A DNA stretch of 64,000 nt, from positions 1,797,501-1,861,500 of the forward strand of contig PHTZ01000001.1 in NCBI GenBank assembly GCA_002813285.1, in the 5' to 3' direction. The notes under the pieces are model-generated. The model had not been told where the DNA came from. It searched no databases and worked only from the letters and a program-made list of their open reading frames with translations. The stretch's first letter is position 1; each line of letters begins with the position of its first letter. Origin of the DNA: Flavobacteriaceae bacterium MAR_2009_75. Lineage in GTDB: Bacteria > Bacteroidota > Bacteroidia > Flavobacteriales > Flavobacteriaceae. The position numbers and the translations under genes are program-made. Positions 54,827-64,000 of the stretch are shown piece after piece.

Positions 54827-57226
54827 TTATTCGGTTCGCAAACTTTTTATAGGATTGGCGTTGGCAGCTTTTATGGCCTGAAAGCTTACCGTCAAAATAG
54901 TGATGGCCAAAGCGCCTACAACCGCAAGAAGAAATATCCACCATTCTAATAATACCCTATACGGATAATCTTGCAGCCAGCCGTTCATCACATAGTAAGC
55001 AATCGGTATGGCGATAAAACAGGAAATGACCACCAACTTTAAAAAATCTTTGGAAAGCATGTTCCAGACGTTAAATACCGAGGCTCCCAACACCTTACGG
55101 ACGCCTATCTCCTTTTTGCGTTGCTCTGCCACATACGAAGTGAGTCCGAACAGCCCAAGACAACTAATGAGAATGGCCAAAGCCGTGAAAATAGCCGACA
55201 GTGTTCCTATACGCTCTTCGGCGGCAAACTTTTCACCGTACTCAGAGTCGACAAAATCATATTGAAAGGGAATGTCGGGAAAATGGGTGGTAAACACATT
55301 TTCAATCGTAGCGATATTCTCACTGGCACTTCTATCGGGATTCAGGCGAAGGTTATAGAAACTTTGATTACCCCATTTATCAAATGCATATACGGCTTGT
55401 TTTACAGGCTCATAGGGCGATTGGGCAATCATATCTTGCACAACACCAATTATTTTCATGGGAGGGAAAGGGTCTTTCACGTCTTCGTCTTTAATATAAG
55501 TTCCTACTGGATCGGTCAAATTCATATATCTTTTTGCAGTTTCATTGATCAACACCGCATTGGAATCAGATGCCAGTTCACGATTAAAATTTCGACCCTC
55601 CAATAATTTAAGGTTGAGCGATTTAACGTATTCAGGGGTCACTTCCGTCCATGCCATATCTTCTTGAAAACTATCGGGTTTTCCTTCCCAGGTAAATCCT
55701 CCCCTGTTAGACCAAATGGAAGTTGTTGGAGCACTGGAAGCGGACATTTCAACTACCGACCCTGACTTGATAAATTCACTGCGCATTAAATCGTATTTTC
55801 CATCAAAATCTCTACTCATCACTGGAATTTGTACAAGCCCTTTTGTATCATAACCAACGGGCCTATTCTTAGCGTAATTAATTTGTTGCATTACAATCAC
55901 CGTTCCGATAATAAAAGCCACTGAAACCGTGAACTGGAGCACCACTAAAATTTTCCTAGGCAAACCAGCATACCGACCTACGGCAAGAGTTCCCTTTAGC
56001 ACATCAACCGGTTTAAAAGACGATAAATACAACGCAGGATAGCTTCCCGCCAAAAGAGATGTAAACAAGATAAAAGCGAGGGAAATCAACCAAAAAAGTC
56101 CATTTTTCCATGGAAAAACAATTTCCTTTCTAGACAAATCATTAAACCCATCTAGCAACAGCAGCACCGTAATAACAGCCAATACATAAGCGAAAAGAGT
56201 AACAAGAAATGACTCGCTTAAAAATTGATTGATAATCTGCTGACGTTGCGAGCCTATTGATTTTCGAATACCTACCTCCTTGGCTCTTTTCTCTGAACGG
56301 GCCGTACTCAAATTCATAAAGTTGATACACGCTAAAAGAAGCACAAAGGCCCCAATAATACCGAAAAGCCATACATACTTAATTCTACCGCCCACTTGTT
56401 GGCCATTTTGAAAACTGTTACGCAAATACCAGTCTTTCATTGGCAAAAGGAATAATTGTGGATTAAATTCGGCTTCATCTCCACTTTCGTTCTTTTTTAC
56501 GTCTTCAATGGTCGCCGTTACCTGATCCATGGTACTGTTCTCAGGTATTTCAGCGAACAACTGAAAAGAGTTATTGCCCCACTGATCCTCGGCGTTCTTA
56601 ATCCACTCTTGAACAGTAAGATATTTTTCCCAAGGGAGTATAAATTGTAGATCGTCAAAAGAATTATTAACCGGAATATCTTCATAAACCGCCGTAACCT
56701 CAGCATCAAATTGACTATTGACCTTCACTACCTTTCCTATAGGATCCTCGTCGCCAAAAAGGGCATTGGCCACAGACTTGGAGAGCATAATGGAGTTAAT
56801 CTTCCGAAGTCCGTTTTTTTCGCCCTTTAAAATATTTAAGTCCAGCATATCAGGAGCTCCCTGTTGCATATAATTACCTTCTTTAGAAAGGCTTTTTTCA
56901 CCATAACCGAGATACAAAGGCGTTGTCCAAGAAGCCATGACCAAATGTTTAAAGTTATCACCATAACCTTCCCTTAAGGCGAATTCCAAAGGACGAGGTA
57001 TGGCAGGGCCCGTACCTATCTCGCCGTTAAAAGTCTGCGACTGGAAAATTTGTGCTATCCGGTCTTTCTTTTTAAAGTAATCGTTATGAGACAATTCATC
57101 ATGCACCCAAAGCCCAATAATCAGGGTAACTGCCATACCTAAGGCAAGCCCACCAATATTTATAATCGAATACCCTTTATTTTTCATTAGGTTCCTCCAG
57201 GCGATTTTTAAATAATTTTTTATCAT
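54827..57226 (-). CDS. FtsX/MacB-type ABC permease (copy 1)
   Basis: A 799-residue inner-membrane protein of the double-FtsX type common in Bacteroidota: N-terminal helix (YSIINIGGLALGMAVTLIIG), a MacB-like periplasmic domain, a helix set around LLLACINFMNLSTARSEKRA, a second periplasmic domain, a second helix set (ILISCLGLFGLTSYVAEQRK), and the family end (VSFQAIKAANANPIKSLRTE). The block REIGVRK-type coupling motif (KEVGIRKSIGS, KEIGVRKVLGA) appears twice. These permeases move lipoproteins, peptides or stress signals without crossing the membrane themselves. Adjacent to the ATPase gene at 54758. Confidence 0.9.
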   Translation of the reverse strand: MIKNYLKIAWRNLMKNKGYSIINIGGLALGMAVTLIIGLWVHDELSHNDYFKKKDRIAQIFQSQTFNGEIGTGPAIPRPLEFALREGYGDNFKHLVMASWTTPLYLGYGEKSLSKEGNYMQQGAPDMLDLNILKGEKNGLRKINSIMLSKSVANALFGDEDPIGKVVKVNSQFDAEVTAVYEDIPVNNSFDDLQFILPWEKYLTVQEWIKNAEDQWGNNSFQLFAEIPENSTMDQVTATIEDVKKNESGDEAEFNPQLFLLPMKDWYLRNSFQNGQQVGGRIKYVWLFGIIGAFVLLLACINFMNLSTARSEKRAKEVGIRKSIGSQRQQIINQFLSESFLVTLFAYVLAVITVLLLLDGFNDLSRKEIVFPWKNGLFWLISLAFILFTSLLAGSYPALYLSSFKPVDVLKGTLAVGRYAGLPRKILVVLQFTVSVAFIIGTVIVMQQINYAKNRPVGYDTKGLVQIPVMSRDFDGKYDLMRSEFIKSGSVVEMSASSAPTTSIWSNRGGFTWEGKPDSFQEDMAWTEVTPEYVKSLNLKLLEGRNFNRELASDSNAVLINETAKRYMNLTDPVGTYIKDEDVKDPFPPMKIIGVVQDMIAQSPYEPVKQAVYAFDKWGNQSFYNLRLNPDRSASENIATIENVFTTHFPDIPFQYDFVDSEYGEKFAAEERIGTLSAIFTALAILISCLGLFGLTSYVAEQRKKEIGVRKVLGASVFNVWNMLSKDFLKLVVISCFIAIPIAYYVMNGWLQDYPYRVLLEWWIFLLAVVGALAITILTVSFQAIKAANANPIKSLRTE

Positions 57227-57266
57227 GATGATTGATTTTTGTTGATGATATGATTGCTGTTTTTAG

Positions 57267-59741
57267 TCATTCTGTGCGCAGGCTTTTTACGGGGTTGGCG
57301 GTAGCGGCTTTAATAGCTTGAAAGCCCATCGTTAACATGGCTATGATTAGGGCCATGACACCGGAGCATAAAAACACCCACCACGGGATCTCAATCTTAT
57401 AGGCAAAGTCTTGCAACCATTTGTTCATAAAATACCAGGCGATCGGTGAAGCAATCAGCATTGCAATTACAATCACTCTAATAAAACCGATAGCAAGTAA
57501 GCGTACGATTTCGCCAATGCTGGCTCCTAGAACTTTTCTGATTCCTATTTCTTTTGTTTTCTGCTGCGCCGTAAAAGCTATCAAGCCCAGCAAGCCGATA
57601 CATGCGATAAATATGGTTAGCACCGAGAAAATACCGAACAAATTTGCCTGTCTTTGATCTGAGAGGTATGCGGTGTTTAAATCATCATCTAAAAATGAGT
57701 ATTCAAACGGAACATCGGGTTGGTAGCTTGCCCATTTACGCTCAATATCTTCTAGTAGTTTTGATGTGTTTTCAGATTTAACTTTTAAGGTTATGTAAGA
57801 TACACCTGTATCATAACTTTCTGATGCATTGTAAAACAAAGCAAATGGCGTGATGTGACTATGTAATGATTCTAGATTAAAATCTTTTAAAACACCAATC
57901 ACTTTGTACGATTCCATTTTACCACCAGGGTATTGAATCATACTACCGACAGGGTTTTTCCATCCTATTTCTTTGGCCGCCGCTTCATTAATAATTACAG
58001 ATAAAGAGTCATTGAATTTGGAATCAAAACCTCTGCCTTCAATAAGGTTTAAATCTAAAGTTGACATAAAATGTTCATCAACCAAGTAAGATTGTAAAAT
58101 AATATCCTTTGCAATATTATCTTCCGAATTAATTGCTTCTGGAAAGTAAAAATCTCCAAAAGTATTTTTAGTTATCATACCTGAAGAAATTGCAGCACTT
58201 TTTACTTCTGACAACCCTTCGATTTCTTGTCTAAAGGTTTCTTCGCTATCTTCAAGTTTTTCTGTATTCTGAAGAACCAACAAGTTTTCTTTGTCATAAC
58301 CCAAATCTCTATTTTGGGTATAGTTTAATTGCAGATAAACGATGCTTGTTGCGATAACCATGGTAATGGCGATAGTAAATTGAAAAACCACGAGCCCATT
58401 TCTGATAAATCCGCTTTTGTTGTTCGATACTCCGGTCAGACCTTTCAAAACATTAACTGGCTTAATGGAGGTAAGGTAGAAAGCTGGGTATATGCCCGCT
58501 AGAAGTGCGGTCAGAATACTCAAACAGACAACGAACAACCAAATGCCATCTTTAAAGATTGATTGAAAAGGGAGAGTTTTACCTGATACCTGATTGAAAA
58601 GGGGTAGCAAGGCCCAGACCAATAAGACTGCCAGTAATGTTGAAATAATCGTGTAAAAGACAGCTTCTGAAAGAAATTGTTTTATGAGCTGAATTCTGTA
58701 CGAACCCAAAACCTTACGAATACCAATTTCTTTACCTCTTTTTGAGGCCTGTGCGGTTGCTAAATTGACAAAATTGACACAGGCCAAAACGATAATAAAA
58801 AATGCGATTATCCCGAATATGTACAGGTTTTTGATACTATTCTGTTCGGTTATTACGCTTGTTATCTCGCTAGAATGTAAATGAATATCGGTCAAGGGCT
58901 GTAAGTGCAAATTCCATTTGTTACCATTTTCTAAAAACTCTTCATAAGGCTGACCAATTCTATCGAAAGCATTCGCAGCGTGCACCTTTACCATCTCGGG
59001 AAATTGAGATTCAAGATGATTTAAAATATTGGGGTCAGCAGCTGCTTTATCGTTTAATTTTACATAGGTCGCCATTTGAAGCCACACCCAACTCCAATTA
59101 AAGTAGGTTACACTTTCGAAGTTTTTGACCGGGATCAAAATATCAAACTTTACAGAAGCAGGCAGGTTGGCCATATCTTGCAATACACCCGTTACCTTTA
59201 ATGGTTTTCTATTTTTTCCATAGAAAAGTATTTTTTCCATAGGGTCAGTATCTCCAAAATACTTTTGGGCTACACTATTGGTAATAACTACGCTATTGGT
59301 TTCTGCAAGACAGCTTTTAGGATCTCCTTTTACCAGGGGATAACTGAGCACTTCGAGAAAATTTGAATCTACCGCATATACCCTATTTTCATTAAAAATT
59401 TGCTTTTCGGTACCACTGCTATATTCAAGAACATCAACACCTGGTCTATATATTCTGGTAAAGCTCTCTATCTCGGGAAAATTTTCGACAAGCGTTTCAC
59501 CTGCCGGCGGGGGTGTATAGCCCGCATAAAACTCACCGTCGCCCATCTTGCCATTAATATTTACCCTATATATCTGATCGGCATCGTTAAAGAATCGGTC
59601 ATAGCTCAATTCATCGGTCACAAAGAGGGCTATTAAGATTACGCAGGTCAACCCTATTGCAAGACCTGAGATATTAATAAAGCTGTTGCTCCTGTATCTT
59701 AGCGCATTTCTGAATGCTATCTTGAAATAGTTCTTGAACAT
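57267..59741 (-). CDS. FtsX/MacB-type ABC permease (copy 2)
   Basis: An 824-residue paralogue of the neighbouring permeases with the same architecture. The N-terminus has FINISGLAIGLTCVILIALF; the mid block VNLATAQASKRGKEIGIRKVL and the C-terminal block GLIAFTAQQKTKEIGIRKVL carry the coupling motif twice. It ends GFQAIKAATANPVKSLRTE. Its second periplasmic segment contains DIHLHSSEIT, aligning with DIHLYSN in copy 3 and with the cut edge of copy 4. It starts 40 bp upstream of copy 1 (stop at 57267). Confidence 0.9.
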   Translation of the reverse strand: MFKNYFKIAFRNALRYRSNSFINISGLAIGLTCVILIALFVTDELSYDRFFNDADQIYRVNINGKMGDGEFYAGYTPPPAGETLVENFPEIESFTRIYRPGVDVLEYSSGTEKQIFNENRVYAVDSNFLEVLSYPLVKGDPKSCLAETNSVVITNSVAQKYFGDTDPMEKILFYGKNRKPLKVTGVLQDMANLPASVKFDILIPVKNFESVTYFNWSWVWLQMATYVKLNDKAAADPNILNHLESQFPEMVKVHAANAFDRIGQPYEEFLENGNKWNLHLQPLTDIHLHSSEITSVITEQNSIKNLYIFGIIAFFIIVLACVNFVNLATAQASKRGKEIGIRKVLGSYRIQLIKQFLSEAVFYTIISTLLAVLLVWALLPLFNQVSGKTLPFQSIFKDGIWLFVVCLSILTALLAGIYPAFYLTSIKPVNVLKGLTGVSNNKSGFIRNGLVVFQFTIAITMVIATSIVYLQLNYTQNRDLGYDKENLLVLQNTEKLEDSEETFRQEIEGLSEVKSAAISSGMITKNTFGDFYFPEAINSEDNIAKDIILQSYLVDEHFMSTLDLNLIEGRGFDSKFNDSLSVIINEAAAKEIGWKNPVGSMIQYPGGKMESYKVIGVLKDFNLESLHSHITPFALFYNASESYDTGVSYITLKVKSENTSKLLEDIERKWASYQPDVPFEYSFLDDDLNTAYLSDQRQANLFGIFSVLTIFIACIGLLGLIAFTAQQKTKEIGIRKVLGASIGEIVRLLAIGFIRVIVIAMLIASPIAWYFMNKWLQDFAYKIEIPWWVFLCSGVMALIIAMLTMGFQAIKAATANPVKSLRTE

Positions 59742-59818
59742 GATTTTATGATTTTATAATCGATGATGAATTTCTATTTGATAACCCTTATAAATGACTT
59801 TTAAAATTGGCAATTGTT

Positions 59819-62251
59819 TCACTCGGTTCGTAAACTCTTAACAGGGTCTGATATCGCCGCTTTAATACTTTGAAAGCTTACTGTAACCACTGAAATAAAT
59901 ACCGCCACAAATGCTGCCAAAGCAAGTATCCACCAGGGAATATCAATTCGGTAACTAAAGTCTTGCAGCCATCGGTTCATGGCGAACCAACCCAAAGGCA
60001 ATGCGACCAATACGGAAATCCCCACGAGCTTTAGAAAATCCAATGTCAACTTATAGGTTATTTGTGCTACGCTGGCACCCAACACTTTTCTAACCCCAAT
60101 TTCCTTTGTACGTTTTTGAGCATTGAAAGCTGCCAATCCAAAAAGTCCCAAACAGGCAATAATGATGGACAAAATGGTGAATACGATAAAAATATGCCCT
60201 AATCTTTGCTCCATTTGATAGGTATCATTGAAAGATTCGTTCATAAAATAATAGTCGAAAGACTGGCCGGGCACCAATTCGTTCCAAACACTTTCTAACT
60301 GGGCAATACTCGAACTAAAATCCCCCGGTTTCAACTTAACCACCATGGAATTGGAAAAATCACCCAACACCATATTCCACGCTCCAATTTCATTGCGAAG
60401 GGATTCAAAATGAAAATTCTTGACCACCCCAACTACGGTGTAAAACGAAGCGTCTTCATTTCCTAAATCGCTTGAAAACCTCTTTCCTAGTACCTCATCC
60501 GCCGTTTTACCCATTTTGGCCAAAGCACTTTCATTGATAATCATAGCTAGGGAATCAGTAGGAAAGTCTCTGCTAAAATCCCTGCCGGCCACGACTTCTA
60601 AATCTAAAGTAGACGCGTAATCGTGGTCTACAAACCACCGTTGCATTTGTACGGCATACTCTTGATCGGTTATTCCCTCCTCAAAATAAGAATTATCACT
60701 TCTGCTGGAAGGTGTTGGCAAATAGCTGCTCAATGTCGCGTTTTCGACAGAAGTAAGCTTTTTGACCCGCTCTTTGAACGCCTGTCTTTGATTACCAAGG
60801 GTAAAAACATCATTAAGCACCAATACTTGTTCTTTGGAATAGCCCAAATCCTTACCTTGAATGTATTGCAGTTGACGATAGATGACCAAAGTGCCCACAA
60901 TGAGAAATACCGAAATGGCGAATTGGGTGACGACCAATGCACTTCTTACCCGGCTTCCACCGATACTTTGCTCCCCGCTACCTTTTAGAACTTTCACAGG
61001 TTTAAAGCGCGACATAAAAAAGGCAGGATACCATCCGGAAAGCAACCCAAGAAAAACACTACCCATCACAAGAAGTAACCAAAAAACAGGGCTGTTAAAA
61101 GGCATCGCTATTTCTTTACCTGCCAACTCATTAAAATAAGGCAATGCTGAAATAGCCAGTAGCAATGCGACTACTAAAGAGGCAAAACTAATTAGACCTG
61201 CCTCTGTTAAAAATTGGCTGACCAAACTTTGCTTTTTAGAACCCAAGGTTTTTCGAATACCTACTTCTTTGGCCCTTTTTAAAGAGTGTGCCGTTGATAG
61301 ATTCATAAAATTGACACTGGCCAATATGAGCAAAAACAGACCAATAGAAGCCAGGATATAGATGTTTTCAATTCTACCGTTCTGACTTAATTCTATATGC
61401 CGATTGGAATACAAGTGAATATCTTCCAATGCCGTTGTACTATAGCGAACGTAATTGCCAGAGGCCAAAAAAGACTCTTCGGTAATCCCGGGATAATAGC
61501 GTTGTACGGAAGGTATCATATGTGAAGACACCAACGATTGCAGAGGGGCCTGAAAATTCTCAATAGAATAACCGGGAAGCATTTTTACAAACGTAAAGTA
61601 GTTATGACTACCCCATTGGGTTGACCGGGAGTCTTCAAAACCCAACATGGACATAAAAACGGTGTGTTCACGTAGCAATGAATTTTTGGGCATATCCTCA
61701 ACCACGCCGGTCACCGTATAGACTTCTTCATTGTTCAATCGGACCGATTTACCCAAAGCTTCGGAATCTTTGAAATACTTTCGGGCGGTACTTTTAGTTA
61801 ACACCAAAGTATTGCTATTTTCCAGTGCGGTTCGGGTATCCCCTTCAAGGAATTTAAGTCCGAAAAACGCAAAGAAATTAGGATCTACGTAAGCGGACCT
61901 ATCTTCTTTACCGTTGTCTTTAGAATTCTCCCTTGAAACCAATAAGCTTCCCCAATTTCGTATACGGGTTACGGTTTCTACCTGATCAAAATCCTTCTCC
62001 AAAACAGAAGCCATAGGGGCAGCCGTTTCAGCCATGTTCATTACCGCACCTCCAAATTTTATATCGGCATTGACCCTATAAATTCTTTCTGAATCTGCGA
62101 ACATGGTATCGTAATTCAGTTCGTCATAGATGTAAAGGGTTATTAAAATGGCCCCTGCCATACCAATGGCCAAACCGAACACATTTAAGGAGGTGATAAA
62201 GGGTTGCTTTTTAAGACTCCTCCAAGCGATTTTTATATAGATTTTGAACAT
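59819..62251 (-). CDS. FtsX/MacB-type ABC permease (copy 3)
   Basis: An 810-residue paralogue. Blocks: TSLNVFGLAIGMAGAILITL, LASVNFMNLSTAHSLKRAKE followed by VGIRKTLGSKKQS, DIHLYSNRHIE, FGLAAFNAQKRTKEIGVRK and the end ISDPVKSLRTE. Spacing to copy 2 is 77 bp. As with its neighbours, two MacB-type periplasmic domains and about eight helices can be drawn. Divergence between copies in the periplasmic domains is much greater than in the helices, as expected if each partner or substrate differs. Confidence 0.9.
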   Translation of the reverse strand: MFKIYIKIAWRSLKKQPFITSLNVFGLAIGMAGAILITLYIYDELNYDTMFADSERIYRVNADIKFGGAVMNMAETAAPMASVLEKDFDQVETVTRIRNWGSLLVSRENSKDNGKEDRSAYVDPNFFAFFGLKFLEGDTRTALENSNTLVLTKSTARKYFKDSEALGKSVRLNNEEVYTVTGVVEDMPKNSLLREHTVFMSMLGFEDSRSTQWGSHNYFTFVKMLPGYSIENFQAPLQSLVSSHMIPSVQRYYPGITEESFLASGNYVRYSTTALEDIHLYSNRHIELSQNGRIENIYILASIGLFLLILASVNFMNLSTAHSLKRAKEVGIRKTLGSKKQSLVSQFLTEAGLISFASLVVALLLAISALPYFNELAGKEIAMPFNSPVFWLLLVMGSVFLGLLSGWYPAFFMSRFKPVKVLKGSGEQSIGGSRVRSALVVTQFAISVFLIVGTLVIYRQLQYIQGKDLGYSKEQVLVLNDVFTLGNQRQAFKERVKKLTSVENATLSSYLPTPSSRSDNSYFEEGITDQEYAVQMQRWFVDHDYASTLDLEVVAGRDFSRDFPTDSLAMIINESALAKMGKTADEVLGKRFSSDLGNEDASFYTVVGVVKNFHFESLRNEIGAWNMVLGDFSNSMVVKLKPGDFSSSIAQLESVWNELVPGQSFDYYFMNESFNDTYQMEQRLGHIFIVFTILSIIIACLGLFGLAAFNAQKRTKEIGVRKVLGASVAQITYKLTLDFLKLVGISVLVALPLGWFAMNRWLQDFSYRIDIPWWILALAAFVAVFISVVTVSFQSIKAAISDPVKSLRTE

Positions 62252-62298
62252 GGTTTTCGTTTTTTGATGATGATGGTTCTCGTTATTCGTTGTTCGTT

Positions 62299-62318
62299 CA
62301 TCTCGACTGCGCTCGATG
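62299..62318. repeat. Short intergenic palindromic element
   Basis: CATCTCGACTGCGCTCGATG is a near-palindrome (TCGA-x6-TCGA core) in the 153-bp space between permease copies 3 and 4. From general experience, similar TCGACTGCGCTCGA units recur in flavobacterial intergenic DNA; this is not verified here. Confidence 0.45.
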
Positions 62319-62352
62319 TAACAGTTCGTTCTTAAGGAAAAATGTAACCTTT

Positions 62353-62400
62353 AACTTCTAACTCATAACTTCTAACTCATAACTTTTAACTACTAACTTT
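62353..62400. repeat. 14-bp tandem repeat AACTTCTAACTCAT
   Basis: Two perfect copies (62353-62366 and 62367-62380) are followed by degenerate AACTTTTAACTACTAACTTT. The repeat is next to the stop of copy 4 and shares the TAACTACTAAC core with the minus-strand reading of the 54.76-kb repeat. Spacer content only; no gene. Confidence 0.8.
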
Positions 62401-62404
62401 ATAC

Positions 62405-64000
62405 TCACTCCGTTCGTAAACTCTTCACCGGATTCGCCACGGCAGACCTCAACGACTGCATGCCTACCGTTAATAGGGTAATGATCAGGGCAAAACCGCC
62501 GCTGAGTACAAATACCCACCATTCAATTTCAATGCGGTACGTAAAACCTTCCAGCCAACGAGACATTAGAAAATAGGCTATGGGGGAAGCTATTAAAAAG
62601 GCAATCATTACTAGCTTTACAAAGTCTTTGGTCAACAGTTGCACAACCGAATGTACGCTGGCGCCCAATACTTTTCGTATGCCTATTTCCTTCTTTTTTT
62701 GTTCGGTCACGTATGATATGAGTCCGAATAAGCCCAAGCAACTTATAAAAATGGCCAAAAAGGTAAATGCTACGGAAATTAGTCCCAAACGTTTCTCTTC
62801 ATCATATAGCCGTTCTACTTCCTTATCTACAAATCGGTAATCAAAGGGCACATTGCTGACGGTTGATTTCCATTGATCCTCCATTCCGGCAATAAGGTTT
62901 CCATAATTATCAGTATTGGTTTTCAAGAATAGCCAATTAGGTTCAGTTTCCTTGTGTAGAAACAAAGGTTGAATTTCTTCCCGAAGGGATGCAAAATGAT
63001 AATCGGCCACCACCCCAATAATGCGCATTTCATCGGTCTCGCCATCATAACTTTGCAACAGTGTACTGCTTAGCGCATCTTCGAGTTTTATATTAAAAGC
63101 TTTTAAAGTAGCCTCATTTACAATAATTTGGTCAACGGTATCGGCCGCTGTAAAATCACGTCCTTCCAAAATGGATATACCCATGGTTTTGAAATAACCA
63201 TCGCTCACCCCATTTCTTTTTACCACCGTTCTGTTTTCGCTATTTTTTCCGGGAAGGTAGAAACCGTTGTCGGCCAAAATCATTTCCGAAGGGGCATAAT
63301 TACCACTGGCCACACTCGTGACCCCGGGAATATTCAAAAAAGATGATTTTAAGGATTCAAACTTGCTGGAAGCTTCTTCCGTACCGATTCTTAAAGCAAT
63401 TAGGTTGTCTTTTCTATAGCCCAGATCTTTGGTCTGGGTGAATTTAAATTGTTGGGAAATAATGATTACCGTTGCGACAAGTCCGATAGAGACCACAAAT
63501 TGAAATACGACCAAGGCTTTGCGAAAATTTCCGCTACCAGATTGTAGAACAGTAGCACTTTTAAGTGCCTTGACCGGTTTAATGGAAGAAAGGATAATGG
63601 CAGGATAAATACCGGCCGCCAAGCCCGTAACAACTCCTATCACCAACAAAAGCGACACAATCTGCCATTGGTATAGATGCAAATAGGTCAAAGATTCTTG
63701 AGTCAGGTCATTTATAATTGGCAGTAAAAGAATTACGATGGGTATGCTGATAAGCATCGCAAAAAGTGACATTAACAGCGACTCGCCCAAGAACTGCCGC
63801 ATTAAGGCATTTTTGCCGGCACCTACAACCTTACGAACCCCTATTTCACGAGCCCTTTTGCTTGCTCTGGCCGTACTGAGGTTTATAAAGTTAATACAGG
63901 CCACCAATTGAATAAAAAAGGCAAGACTCAAAAGAAAATATAAAAAGGTAATATCAGAAACTTTGTCCAGTTGGTTGCTTCTACCCTCACTGTACAAATG
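62405..64000 (-). CDS. FtsX/MacB-type ABC permease (copy 4), 5' end cut by the window
   Basis: A partial permease paralogue: about 531 C-terminal residues are visible, and the reading frame remains open to the window edge (HLYSEGRSNQLDKVSDITFL). It aligns with copies 2 and 3 from the DIHLYS-type block onward, so roughly 270 N-terminal residues are missing. It has QLVACINFINLSTARASKRA then REIGVRKVVGAGKN, FGLISYVTEQKKKEIGIRKV and the same end (VANPVKSLRTE). An apparent TTG start at 63997 is an artefact of the edge. Fourth member of the tandem array. Confidence 0.9.
   Translation of the reverse strand, partial: HLYSEGRSNQLDKVSDITFLYFLLSLAFFIQLVACINFINLSTARASKRAREIGVRKVVGAGKNALMRQFLGESLLMSLFAMLISIPIVILLLPIINDLTQESLTYLHLYQWQIVSLLLVIGVVTGLAAGIYPAIILSSIKPVKALKSATVLQSGSGNFRKALVVFQFVVSIGLVATVIIISQQFKFTQTKDLGYRKDNLIALRIGTEEASSKFESLKSSFLNIPGVTSVASGNYAPSEMILADNGFYLPGKNSENRTVVKRNGVSDGYFKTMGISILEGRDFTAADTVDQIIVNEATLKAFNIKLEDALSSTLLQSYDGETDEMRIIGVVADYHFASLREEIQPLFLHKETEPNWLFLKTNTDNYGNLIAGMEDQWKSTVSNVPFDYRFVDKEVERLYDEEKRLGLISVAFTFLAIFISCLGLFGLISYVTEQKKKEIGIRKVLGASVHSVVQLLTKDFVKLVMIAFLIASPIAYFLMSRWLEGFTYRIEIEWWVFVLSGGFALIITLLTVGMQSLRSAVANPVKSLRTE

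Noticed and set aside
62353-62400. CRISPR array
   Set aside because: The short tandem units have no unique spacers, and no cas genes are present in the window.
63995-63997. TTG start for permease copy 4
   Set aside because: The frame stays open to the window edge, and the residues align with an internal block of the paralogues, so this is a truncated gene.

Overview
The window reads as chromosome of a marine member of the Bacteroidota, most likely a Flavobacteriaceae relative of Zobellia, Maribacter or Arenibacter. The reasons are the AT-rich composition, TAnnTTTG-type -7 promoter elements, densely packed secreted carbohydrate-active enzymes with many sulfatases, and typical flavobacterial housekeeping families (DUF58, DUF2652, TrxR-like ferredoxin reductase, Nfu/Mrp, 800-residue FtsX-type permeases). 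This assignment is inference; no 16S rRNA gene is present.

Region 1 (about 1-18.5 kb) is one co-directional polysaccharide utilization segment aimed at a sulfated, rhamnose-containing glycan. It holds three S1 sulfatases, a C-terminal scrap of a fourth, a GH106 alpha-L-rhamnosidase broken by one in-frame UGA, a GH78-like alpha-L-rhamnosidase, a GH71/99-like (WbsX-type) hydrolase with a CBM9-like tail, a CBM9-like plus PKD protein, two large secreted proteins I cannot name, and rhamnose mutarotase RhaM. No SusC/SusD pair lies in the window. Region 2 (18.5-21.8 kb) is a decayed mobile-element zone: IS3 orfA and orfB fragments, a damaged ssb, an excisionase-like HTH gene and an unknown two-TM protein, ending at the 3' end of tRNA-Asp(GTC). 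This suggests that region 1 or part of it arrived as an island.

Region 3 (21.8-33.4 kb) holds a DUF58 gene, a large GAF protein, a metallophosphoesterase and an AraC regulator. It then contains the most unusual locus of the window: a membrane-anchored kinase-like protein divergent from a cyclase-fold DUF2652 gene, a 23-codon coupled ORF, and a 1233-residue predicted lipoprotein that fuses a degenerate phosphoesterase, the same kinase-like domain and a C-terminal outer-membrane beta-barrel. Region 4 (33.7-43.6 kb) is a second glycan locus, pectin-like: DUF1593, GH140-like apiosidase, PL1, LamG, PL10, an S1 sulfatase, DUF1059 and an alpha/beta esterase. The apiosidase plus pectate lyases suggest an apiose-bearing pectin such as seagrass apiogalacturonan.

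Region 5 (43.6-49.1 kb) is a tight operon of GntP permease, RidA, a D-threonine-aldolase/D-serine-dehydratase-like PLP enzyme and an M19 dipeptidase, followed by an SGNH lipoprotein and a secreted unknown; the logic fits D-amino-acid or dipeptide catabolism. Region 6 (49.2-54 kb) has an ABC exporter and a minus-strand Fe-S/redox set (ferredoxin, FNR, Nfu, Mrp). Region 7 (54-64 kb) is four tandem paralogous FtsX/MacB-type permeases, the last cut by the window end, served by one LolD/MacB-type ATPase; a 7-bp tandem repeat abuts the ATPase start codon.
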